Source: Chara braunii
Lineage: Eukaryota; Streptophyta; Charophyceae; Charales; Characeae
Assembly (NCBI GenBank): GCA_003427395.1
Contig: BFEA01000459.1
Span: 405,245-427,148 of the forward strand
Length of the DNA: 21,904 bases
Direction: 5' to 3'
The stretch's first letter is position 1, and the number at the start of each line of letters is the position of its first letter. Below, piece by piece: positions 1 through 8,749 of the stretch. The notes beneath the pieces were generated by a model that saw only the letters and a list, made by a program, of their open reading frames with translations, was not told where the DNA came from and did no database searches. The position numbers and the translations under genes are program-made.

Positions 1-255
1 TTTTTTTTTTTTGAAATACCTTCACTCACTCACTCCCCCCCCCAAAAAATTAGTTTTTTTCTATTTTTTTTGTTTGAGGGGGTAGGGCTGGGGTTGCGCC
101 GCCCCATGGCGCTTCCCAAATCCCAAACCCCCATCCCCACTGACCGCCATGCGAGCACAAAGTCGAGCGGCCTCGCGGACATGTCCGTGGGGTCGCGGCC
201 TAGACTGTGGCCGCGGACTTGTCTGCGGATGGCCGCCGCCGAGGGGGATTCGTAG
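1..255. other. Window edge, no supported gene
   Basis: The segment opens with a T run and homopolymer C, T and G tracts. It then becomes GC-rich, with a 12-bp perfect palindrome CGGACATGTCCG at 176-187. Several short frames are open on both strands because of the GC content, but none has a recognisable domain. A TAG lies directly before the ORF that begins at 256, so the downstream frame does not extend into it. No TATA box or transposon end is convincing. Confidence 0.4.
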
Positions 256-684
256 TTGGACAAGGATATGTACCACAAGCTGGGCAAGAAGAGAAACAAG
301 ATGTGGGAGTACCTGTTCCAAGGCCTACCCAAGACGCCATTCGAGCACGACTACATAGTTCCCAAAGCGATGGCTGGGGATACGTATAGTGGTTACCACA
401 AAGTACAGGTGAGCTTGTTTGCGCTGTTTGTAACGCGATGTGAAGAGCTGAAGTTCGCGAGAAATTGGACCATGCTGACATACGATAACTACAGTGACAT
501 CGCTAAGAGAACAGATACATGGTGTCCGATCGAGAACGATGAAGATATCGAAAAATCAGATATGAAAATCGATTTGCGGGTGAAACGTTACAAAGCATGC
601 CATAGAAGCTCGTTCATAGTGGCTCGAAGAGCAGACGCGAAGCGTCTGCACTTCGTGTCTAGCACCAAAAATGATTTTGCCTAA
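256..684 (+). CDS. Hypothetical ORF, possible exon of the decayed Ulp1-type gene
   Basis: This is an uninterrupted frame of 142 codons that starts with TTG after an in-frame TAG, so the true start is not fixed; the first ATG is at about residue 5. The product is rich in Lys, Arg, Tyr and Trp and has no signal peptide, membrane segment or domain that I recognise. A good splice-donor context, CAG|GTGAGC, lies near 410, so only the first ~50 codons may be exonic. It lies upstream of other same-strand coding pieces ending in a Ulp1 protease (to 3414), so it may be the 5' end of that gene. The codons look coding, but function is unknown. Confidence 0.35.
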   Translation: MDKDMYHKLGKKRNKMWEYLFQGLPKTPFEHDYIVPKAMAGDTYSGYHKVQVSLFALFVTRCEELKFARNWTMLTYDNYSDIAKRTDTWCPIENDEDIEKSDMKIDLRVKRYKACHRSSFIVARRADAKRLHFVSSTKNDFA

Positions 685-816
685 ACAAATAAAAAGGATA
701 TGCATTACACATAGTCTCTTTATTTAAAAAAATAATAATAATGAGACAGTATCATAAATAAACCAGACTTATACATTATGCGAGAGGGTGGAGGTGTTTG
801 AGAGGGAATGTAAAGT

Positions 817-2009
817 GTGTCGAGATGCAACATACAGAACGAGAATCCGGAAGGAGGTCGCACGAACTTGGGAGGTGTGAGTGGTCCTATAACTGACATG
901 AACAACATGGCAAGTTTCGTTGAAACATTCCCAAAGGATTCACCGACGCCCCCCCAAACACTTGAGAATACTATCATTCATGACAATCGTTACGGGTTTT
1001 GGGGTTGCCAAGCATCTGGGGGAAGCATGGGTCATTACATGCTCGAAGACGTTGACGAGGATGACCTGGTTGTTCTAGGTGTCATCCGAAAGCTCATGCC
1101 AGGTGATAATATTCTCAACTGCATTGTGCAAAATAGTGCACAACCGTACTTCATTCAAGACAAGGTGTTAGAAATGTCGAGAAGTGGGGGCATCACATTT
1201 TGTGGCATACAGGTATGTTCGAGCAGTGCGTTTACAAGGAGGAGTGGATGACGACACTGCATCTATCATCAGGATGGAAAGTCAAACCTCGACTGACAGA
1301 AGATATGTGGTTGCAGTAACGAAGAGTGAAATCATGTTTCGTGTCAAGTGCGAAAACGAGGGGGTCGGTGAACCTGCTATATCCGAAAAGGCCTTGTTCG
1401 ATTGTCTACGCATGGACAATCGCTTGGATTATAAACATAAATTTTATGACATGCCATTCAAGCCGTTCATACAAGAGCATTGATTGGAAAATCGTTCAAC
1501 CCCCAACATGCCAAGGCATGGAGAATATCATAGAGGGATGCGCATACCTTGCGGAACCGTCGGCGACGAAGTTTGCTGCTAGTGCTGGGGAAGTAATGAG
1601 CCAAACTGGTGTCAACAAAGAGAAATATGAGTTTGAATCATACGGACCTTCTCTAATGAGTCACGAGAGTGTATTGTAGATGGAGAGTCTCACTCCTACC
1701 GCGAACGTGGAGGTTGCAGATGAAATGCAACTAGGTGTATGTACAAAACGTGCGAGTGAGGTGCAATAAGATTTTGATGAGATGATGAAAGTGTTGATTG
1801 ATGCGGAGAATGAGGGGAAGAGGAAGCTTGAGGGGTCAAATACATCCCAACATGTGATTAATTGCATTTCATTAAGCGATGAAGGGTAGGACGAACATGC
1901 AGAGAATGTTAGGGACGACGACGATGGACAACAGGAAGTGGATGAACGAGGTCGATCTACCAGACGGTCCACGAGAGAAAAAACGAAAAGACAAAAGATG
2001 AATGTATAG
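817..2009 (+). pseudogene. Decayed coding region of unknown function, middle part of the Ulp1-type gene
   Basis: Three consecutive same-strand frames read as protein: 817-~1212, ~1200-1483 and ~1480-2009. They do not join in one frame, which points to one-base indels near 1205 and 1480. A splice-donor-like CAG|GTATGT at about 1212 could explain the first break. The last frame continues coherently to 2009 through three in-frame stops (TAG 1677, TAA near 1768, TAG near 1887). It ends in an acidic stretch followed by a basic tail rich in Arg, Lys and Thr, suggesting a disordered region or a nuclear signal. I recognise no transposase or enzyme motif. Its position before a Ulp1 domain resembles transposons that capture such proteases; that link is inference. 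Confidence 0.45.
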
Positions 2010-2040
2010 AGATATACAGAGGGTGATGTATGGGTTCGTA

Positions 2041-2120
2041 TGTTTCTAAGGGGAAAGTGTGCATATGTGTATATATATATACGAGATATGTGTGTGCGTG
2101 TGTGTATGTGTGTGAGTGAT
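2041..2120. repeat. Imperfect TG/TA dinucleotide repeat
   Basis: Alternating purine-pyrimidine tract of TG and TA dinucleotides, including a run of TA near 2070. It follows the last stop of the decayed coding region. Confidence 0.85.
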
Positions 2121-2216
2121 TCTACGCAACTCGGATAAATATTTGGAGGGAGACGCGTGATGAAACAATTGATTCCGATTGGAATTTTAAGATCAAAGTG
2201 TCATCCATAACATATA

Positions 2217-2220
<4 letters not shown>

Positions 2221-2260
<40 letters not shown>
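2221..2260. repeat. (TC)20 microsatellite
   Basis: Twenty perfect TC dinucleotides in a row. The surrounding 2010-2640 is AT-rich, has no frame with coding character, and reads like an intron or intergenic spacer. Confidence 0.98.
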
Positions 2261-2262
<2 letters not shown>

Positions 2263-2640
2263 CGTAATTCTTCATAAAGCTTTCAATGAATGCGCGAAAC
2301 TGTAGATACGTATACATTTTTATTTTTCTTCATCTATATTGTATAATGCATATATCACCCTCGACTAATCTCACGTAATTATAATTATTAGTGTAGTATG
2401 TCGTATAACATTGTTAATGCAGTCTACGTAAGTGAATAAGTGCATTAAAAAATAAGCAGGAGTATATCGATTTCCACTCCACAAACTTCAATTTTCTTAT
2501 AAGCACCCATGCTCCGTTAAGGTAACCCTCAATATGCGTTACTGTAATAAACTACATACAATCAACATAACTATAATTGCACGTCTTGGAACAATAGCTC
2601 ACATAAAGACATGACTTGTTATTATGTGCAGCGCAAACGA
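2261..2640. other. AT-rich spacer, nothing recognised
   Basis: Short open frames only, with no repeats beyond simple AT tracts. If the decayed gene was once spliced, this could be an intron between the acidic/basic segment and the Ulp1 domain; the junctions cannot be placed by eye. Confidence 0.4.
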
Positions 2641-2684
2641 CAATGGAGGATAACCGAAGGTGAAAAAAAGGATGGACCGTACAC

Positions 2685-3414
2685 TTGGTAACAACGAACT
2701 TGATGGAGCAGGAGATGAAGGCACTCACGCGACTACCAGTGCAAATCGGGAATAAAGACGTCATAGCAAGCTCGTTTAACGAAAACACAAAAGAAGAACT
2801 GACGATCACAGTAAACGATTTTAACTTGCTCATGATAGGAAAAAAATGGTTGGACGAGGAAAGTGAATTTTTATCTTAACCTCGTTCGACTAGACAACAA
2901 GTGTTATGTTAATCATGAGAATTGTGACTCGAAGAATGAGAATGTGGCCAGAACAGGAAAGGGGTGCATTCCTAGAATAACAATTCTCAACTTTTTTTTT
3001 TTTTTGTCAGACTATTTGGTAGCAATATGAAGTGTAAGTACGATATGGTTCGCAAATAGTTCACATAGGTTGTGGTAAGTGACATGGATTTGATTATTGC
3101 ACCTTTCCATATTGCGCACAACACATTGGACACTCGTAGTGGCAGACCTTAGGCGTATGAAATTTGAGTACTATGATTCGCTGACATCAGATGTTCAACT
3201 CGCAAAGAAGGTGACAGGGGGGTTCGCAAAAGTTTTGTACATGAGATCAGTCGAACAAGGTCACAAGATTAATACCAAAAGCTTCAACTATTGATGGAAA
3301 GTAGAAGGCATTCCAAGGCAACGTGACTTCAATGAGTGCAGTGTGTTTATGCTCACATATGCATCCCTATTGGTGAGAGGGTTTATGTTACCATTCACAT
3401 TCACATCTAATTAA
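2685..3414 (+). pseudogene. Ulp1/C48-type cysteine protease domain, decayed
   Basis: Ulp1-family peptidases cleave SUMO-like modifiers or their precursors, and their domains are often carried by plant DNA transposons. The segment 2685-2879 carries the N-terminal signature, a DFxLL motif followed by KWLDEE. After a T14-GTCAG that looks like a splice acceptor ending at 3010, a second segment carries DLIIAPFHI. It is then shifted by one base into a frame with THWTLVVADL (catalytic His) and FEYYDSL. A TGA at 3292-3294 interrupts it, and the same frame continues with QRDFNECSVFML, matching the oxyanion Gln and catalytic Cys region, to TAA at 3412-3414. The His, Gln and Cys are all visible. Because of the frameshift and stops it is probably inactive. 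The motif order makes the family assignment fairly safe; the host gene or transposon is unknown. Confidence 0.78.
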
Positions 3415-3424
3415 CAGGGAGAGA

Positions 3425-3964
3425 CTACAATGCTGGTAAGACAGTCAGTCGGTCGGAAAAAGTGAGACCACTCAAGCGGGGGGCGCAGCGCTGTCGGGAG
3501 CGTTGCGCCCCGTATGCAAAAGACTGGTCGGAGCGGTGTCGGTTGAGGGTGCGATGTGGGAGCGAACCGTCGTTCACAGTGGTATTGACACGCGGCGATG
3601 GTTGGTGGAAAGTGGTAGGACGGGCGTTGCGGCGGGATGGTTGAGGGCGTAGGAGTCGAGATTGGCTTGGGGAGTCGCTGCCTTTCATCGCGGGGTTTGT
3701 CAGGAGGTGGGTGGCGCGACGTTGTGGCTGTACGGCGTGGTGAAGGGGGGGAGTATAGAGGTTGATTTGGCGAACGGTGTAGATGTCGAGATTGACCACC
3801 ACGGTTTTTTCCAAATGCCAGGTGGCGTGAACCACAGTCTTGTAGCCCGCCAGCGTGCCCACGTCACACGTGTAACGATGATTGAGTGACCTCGTCAGCT
3901 CCATATTTTTGCAGAAGTGGTGCACGAGAATTGAATCCCGGTCTGCTATGATTTGGAAGAGCAA
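3425..3964 (-). CDS. Unrecognised 179-codon ORF
   Basis: A long uninterrupted minus-strand frame, opening at a TTG; an internal ATG lies about 21 codons in. The N-terminal half has mixed composition and could be coding; the C-terminal half is Arg/Pro/Ser/Thr-rich, as expected from a GC-rich shadow. No domain, membrane segment or signal peptide is recognised. It overlaps GC-rich sequence with open frames on the plus strand (3462-3644, 3662-3889), so it may be a chance ORF. No neighbour suggests a function. Confidence 0.22.
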   Translation of the reverse strand: MLFQIIADRDSILVHHFCKNMELTRSLNHRYTCDVGTLAGYKTVVHATWHLEKTVVVNLDIYTVRQINLYTPPLHHAVQPQRRATHLLTNPAMKGSDSPSQSRLLRPQPSRRNARPTTFHQPSPRVNTTVNDGSLPHRTLNRHRSDQSFAYGAQRSRQRCAPRLSGLTFSDRLTVLPAL

Positions 3965-5190
3965 TTCCGCGACTAATGATGTAGATCTTCAGAGACATTC
4001 TATCTGATCGAAAGAAGTAGGCGACGTAAAGGGGTGAAGTCGCAAGGACGCGAGGCGAGAGAAGGTAAGGAACGAGAGAGTTCGACAATGAGGGAAGCGT
4101 AGGATATGGTGTCATGGGGAGTGCGGAGTCCTGTTCCTATGAACTAGGTGGGTGGGGCCTGTTGTCCTTGTCTTGTCTCCGTAAACCCGTCCCCTTCCTC
4201 AACAGTATGGGAAAGGTAGAGTTAGGGTAGCTTGAACCCCCTGTGGCGACTCGTTAACAGGTTTGGCGAGGGGTGTCACACCGTTTTCGTTTCCTTTGAG
4301 GGATTGAAGATGGTCGTTCATATCTTTGGTGTTAGCTTTGCTTCGAGCCCAGATGCTAGCAGTGGGAGGAAGGTAGTTTTTTTTTCCCCAAAGATGCAGG
4401 GGTAGGGTTTGAGAGGTGGGAGGTAAGTGCTTGATTTGAGGAAGAAGGGACGGGAATTGGTATTAATGGATTAGGATTTTGCCCACACGTCGCCTGGCTT
4501 TCTTACAACTCGAAATCTATAAATAATTTTTGGATAATAATTGTTAATTGTGAATCTTCTGATTGCGATCCGTAATTTCCCGACACTTTGGTTGTAAATT
4601 TTTTAATTGTTTGCTGATTGTTTTCGTATTGTTCCCTCTGATTCTACCTTCAAAATACTTTTCATCCCAAGAATTCACTTGTTAAATTGAAATCGTAAAT
4701 CAGACTCTGTTTCGGTTAGGTCTGAATAGTTGTATCAAACGTGAAATCAAACATAAATCCTCGACTCATGTGTGTGATCTCCTAATCCTTGAGGTATTCT
4801 TGCTGTCCTTAACAACGACCTTAACTACGATCAGGATTATTCTCCTGATTTTAGATATTCGTGAGTCCAATTTTTGACACCTCAGATAGACTTCATAAAT
4901 CTCGTTTTTAAATCTTAAAATCTTAAAACTTCTAAGAGATGTTCCAGATAAGAGTTCCTAATTTTCCTATTGACAAACCCTACGTCTACAAACCTAATTT
5001 TCCAAGGTTTTGACTACTGCTGTGGTAAACTTCGATGCTGTTTGGTTTTCTCTGATGATTGTATCTTGATCTCTCCTTTCTCGTTTTTTTGTATAGCTGG
5101 GGGAGTTTAGGATCGTGTATCGGCTTAGGGTGGACCGAATCTGCTATGTAGTTGGATGGCTGGTTTTGGTCGTCTGGAGGATTCTGTTGG
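3965..5190. other. Non-coding stretch, LTR-like features but no complete element
   Basis: No convincing gene. The first 300 bases are purine-rich and the rest is T-rich and AT-rich. At 4271-4279 the minus strand reads TGTGACACC, a common start of gypsy-type LTRs. A TATA-like CTATAAATAA lies near 4512 on the plus strand. Neither can be paired with a partner repeat here. A T-rich tract ending in TATAG near 5096 looks like an intron end, but no flanking exon is recognisable. Confidence 0.4.
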
Positions 5191-5990
5191 GACGACTCGA
5201 GCCGGTGCTGGAGTTGAGGCTCTGTGGGCAGGAGCTTGAGGCCTGGGGAGTTATGCCTGTTTTGTGTGGCATAACCAGTGGGTTCGACAAAGTCATTGTC
5301 GGGGGGGTTCCCCTGTAACTGTGGGGGTTTATGACTTTTGAGGATAAGTCGAGGGTGGAAGACACTTCTTTCCGTGAGAACAAGGTGGATCGGTTCTGGG
5401 TTAGTGGTGGCGCCCTGTCACCCTAGCACGAGGGGGTTTGAGATTTGCCGAGTTTTTGTACGAGGACTAACGACCTTCACCTTCCCTTCTTTTGCTTATC
5501 AGGTCCTAGTCTTTCATGATCGTTTGCCCTCGTATCCCTTTTCTTTTGCTTTTTGAATATTTTTTAAATACGGTCATAGGCAGTTTGCTTGATTCTTAGA
5601 ATTTCTTATAACTTAAAAAAAAACGTTGCAATCTGTTCTTAAAAGGGGGGGGGGCCGTATGTGGATGGCTGTCTTGTCCTAAAAATGTCTTCTTGATTCT
5701 AGGGATTCCTGACAAACTCTTTCTTAGGTAGTTTCGAGGTTGTTACTCGGTGACCTGCGGCTGTTCGATGCCAGAACGACGCTGGCCGGTGCTGGGGTGT
5801 TGCCCTGTAACCTGGTGATGCAGGGGTATGAGGCTTGGTAGAGAGATCTGGGGGTGCTTTGGGGTGGGCACTCCACGGGACAATCAAGGGTTGCTGCTGG
5901 GATGACGCTGGCCGGAGCTGGGGTGAGTTGTGTTGCCCTGTAACCCAGCAGGATGAGGGGGTGTGAGGCCTGGAAGAGCTCGGCAGGGAG
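5191..5990. repeat. Degenerate GC-rich repeat, four partial copies
   Basis: Units share a block around GACGCTGGCCGGTGCTGGGG followed by GCCCTGTAACC and GATGAGGGGGTGTGAGG-like sequence. Copies begin near 5191, ~5400 (second half only), 5776 and 5902. The last two are clearest: their GCTGGCCGG blocks lie 126 bases apart (5781 and 5907). A minus-strand frame through the last two gives repeated short Pro/Ala/Ser-rich peptides, which looks like a by-product. An 8-bp hairpin GTTATGCC/GGCATAAC lies at 5250-5275 and a G10 run near 5645-5654. Confidence 0.6.
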
Positions 5991-6020
5991 TAAGACAGTG
6001 TTGGAGAACTTTGGAAGGGT

Positions 6021-6024
6021 TTGT
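6021..6024. repeat. Target-site duplication TTGT, low-coordinate side of the LTR retrotransposon
   Basis: TTGT directly precedes the TGTGAC start of the LTR and is repeated at 20856-20859, directly after GTCACA. A 4-bp (or decayed 5-bp) duplication fits a Ty3/gypsy integrase. Confidence 0.7.
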
Positions 6025-8506
6025 TGTGACACCCACCCTCACGCCCAGTGCGACTTCCTGATCGGAGTGGGGTGTGGGCCTGGAAGTGCGAAAAGGGGTG
6101 TGCCAAGGATTTTTGGGAAAGTGGGAGTGGAGTCCCAGGTCAGAACTGAGATCTCCTATGGCAGAGTTTTTCGGGGGCACGGGTGCAATTTGGCAGAGAG
6201 GGCGGACCACTTATGGTCATAAGGCAGATGGCATGCGCGGGTCATTTATGACCGTTCGATCCATCTGTGTTGAGGACGGCGGTTCATCGAAAGATCCCCT
6301 CGGGGTGGGTGTGATCTCGATGAGTCAGGTCATCAGTTGTCGCCACGTGGCGCCGGTCGTCGTACGTTCTGGTTGGGCGCTCGCGGTCCCGAGGCTCTCT
6401 GGTTGCCGCGTTGTCGGCAGTTTCCGCAGGGCGTGCCGGGCTAGTAGGGGGCTATGACTTTCCACGGGATGACCCTGAGTTGATGATACGGGAGAAGAAG
6501 ACGGAAGGGAGGGAAGTTGGTGGAGATAACGACAAAGCCAGGGGAAATAAAGTAGTGGGTGTGGTCCGAAGTGGGAAAATCAGAACACCGTGGATCGCTG
6601 GTTGTGGCACAGTCGAACTCCCTAGGACACAGTCGGTTCTCGGTAAAGCAGGGGAACCTTTGTCGAAGGCACTCCTCAATCCAAGGGGTGAAGTACTCCG
6701 GGTCGTACGATGAATCTTAGCTCCCGGAGCGCCGGGAGCGGGTCATTATGTCATCATAGAGCCACGAACTCCCTAAGGGCGTGTCTTTGTCGATTGCGAT
6801 CATCGTGTGTGAGTACGTGTAGGCTGCGCGAATCGAGTCTCGCTTACACGTGTTCACACGGGATGATTGCTTCATTGCTGACGCGGAATGGCCACATCCA
6901 AGCAGGCAATATCCCCGCAACCCTTTTTATATGTGGTGGGTTGTGAATCGACGCGCGGGGACACGTGTAAGTGCGCAGATCAGATCGCACCTACGCGCGC
7001 CCCTGCACGGCGTTCGCTGGTTTCTGGGCAAAACAGTTATTCGATCATCTAATCACTCCGTAATTTCTGAGCCGGCAGGATGCAACAATCACAACAGCTC
7101 AATCAATGAGTAAACAAGAACGGAAATAGTATTGATAACTACGCAAAATTCCTACCCTACTCATGAATGCATCAAGACGATGAGCAAAGGCAAAGATCCT
7201 GCATACAGACAAGCAATCAGATATAACATCCATTCATCCATTCATTCAACATAATACACACAATATCCGAGATGGAAATCGCAAAGACGAGTGTGGGCGA
7301 AAGAAAACCAAGCCAAGATCCCGAAAACAAAAACGGGCAAATCACCCTGATCCGAAATCAAAATTTATATACACCAGCAGAGAGGGAGAAAAAACAAAAG
7401 AAACAGGAAATCCGCGTCGATCAACCTCAGCTCCCTCTTCCTCTCTCTCTCTCTCTCCGATGCAGACAGTCCGTCATCGCGCACGAACCCACGAAGTCGT
7501 CACCCCGCCTAGTCCTCCCGCACCCGTCAGGTTCGCCCGCGCCCACAGTCCGTCGTGGCCCTCGTCAACCCCGCGCGTTTGGCACCAGCTCGTCGGGTCG
7601 CCCGACTCCCACTTCAACTCACCTCTTACGTCGCTCGTGAGCCGACCCTCACTGATTGTGCTACCCCGAGCTTCCACTTAGCTGGTTAAGAGAGCTAACT
7701 AATCGAGCAGCAAGAATTTATAGCGTGCATGCATGCGCGAAGAACACGGACTTACAAGGACCTGGAAAGGAAGATCAGGAGAGGGAACGCCTACGTTCTG
7801 CATGACCCGATTGCGGCATGGGGGACGCAGCCACTCTCCACGCATCGATCCGATCATGTAGACCGCGGCTACCAAAACGCAGCAATAGGAGGATAAGAAG
7901 GGTGGGAAAGGCGAAGCACAAGAAGAAAGATACAGTTACTGTGGCGCCCACCCAAAACTATAGTTACGCACACGATTAAAGGCGCCGACTAATCAGAGTT
8001 CCGTTGCAGCCGCACAAAGAAGCGCGTAAGCAAAAAGCGCCGCGCGGCCAAGAAAAATCCTAATTGCAAAATTCCTAAATTCCTAGCTAATGCGGAAAAG
8101 CAAAGAGCACAAGCATCGAAAAGGAAGTCTGAAATTCCGAGAGCCATCAGGGCTCGGCAAGATCTGAAGAAAAAGAATTCAAAAAGAAATTTCAAAAAGA
8201 ACGAAGCAAAATTCCCGCGCGATGTCCGCGCCTAAAAAGTGCGAGCCCGAAACAAAAAGAAGCGACGTCAACATTTATTAATCGCGCGTATGACAGAGCG
8301 CTATTCACAGAGCCAATCAACCAATCGATCGTCTCGGGGTCCACTCGGGCCTCAACCAGCCATCTGAAAGGAACTGACGCAAAAAGGCGAAGAAGCGAGG
8401 ACAACGATGCAATTTCCCATCCATCCCAATCTCCCGTAATTGGCCCATCCTTCCCAGCCTAGGACCCCTCATTGCTATCGCGCGGTGCAGAAATCGGTTT
8501 GTCACA
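6025..8506 (-). repeat. 3' LTR
   Basis: Nearly co-linear with 17427-20855 once the 957-bp insertion there is removed. On the minus strand it runs from TGTGAC (8506) to GTCACA (6025). Shared landmarks include a CT microsatellite near 7442-7457, two TATA-like sites and the uninterrupted site of the 957-bp element near 8418-8430. Short frames of 60-90 codons conserved in both LTRs are not counted as genes, because they have no domain and follow simply from LTR homology. Confidence 0.93.
7714..7723 (-). promoter_or_regulatory. Candidate LTR TATA box
   Basis: The minus strand reads CTATAAATTC, close to the plant TATA consensus, and is conserved in the other LTR at 19094-19103. A second conserved candidate, GTATATAAATT, is at 7362-7372 (other LTR 18748-18758). 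A third, TATAAAAAG, is at 6923-6931 (18309-18317). Which one sets the U3/R boundary cannot be decided by sequence alone. Confidence 0.4.
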
Positions 8507-8749
8507 TATGTGACGCCCAGGGGGTTCCAATATTAACAAGCTCCTGCTTGCTTGTTGACACGTGTCGATCTCTTTAATCGATCGATACGTGGAGCTTTTC
8601 CTTTTGTGCCACTTACCGTATGAAGGTGTGTGGACGTCGTCCAATGTGGCAAACACATCTCTAACTACTAATTCTTCAGGAAGGACCATTGGCAATCCAA
8701 GGAGGGGATCACACGTGTCATCGCAGGGACACTCGCACCAATCAACCGA
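8507..8749 (-). other. Non-coding segment between the post-pol ORF and the 3' LTR
   Basis: A polypurine tract should sit immediately before the 3' LTR on the minus strand. Instead the junction is the 14-bp perfect palindrome GTCACATATGTGAC (8501-8514). The nearest purine run on the minus strand, ACAAAAGGAAAAGCTCC, is at 8591-8607, about 85-100 bases away. This could be the real tract if sequence was inserted between it and the LTR. Confidence 0.5.

Noticed and set aside
1480-2009. In-frame TAG and TAA inside protein-like sequence, suggesting a code with these read as Gln (as in some ulvophyte algae or ciliates)
   Set aside because: TGA stops and frameshifts interrupt other genes equally, and uninterrupted frames end at ordinary stops, so plain decay explains it.
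3900-3970. tRNA-like or SINE-like box A and box B on the minus strand (GGGATTCAATTC near 3930)
   Set aside because: The T-arm does not pair with a 7-base loop, no acceptor stem forms, and there is no TRGC-type box A at proper quality.
4271-4279. TGTGACACC on the minus strand as the start of a second LTR element
   Set aside because: No partner repeat, primer site or coding domain belongs to it in this window.
7989-8404. Two 68-70-codon minus-strand frames present in both LTRs (also 19365-19780)
   Set aside because: No ATG starts, no domain, hydrophobic low-complexity products; conservation follows from LTR identity.
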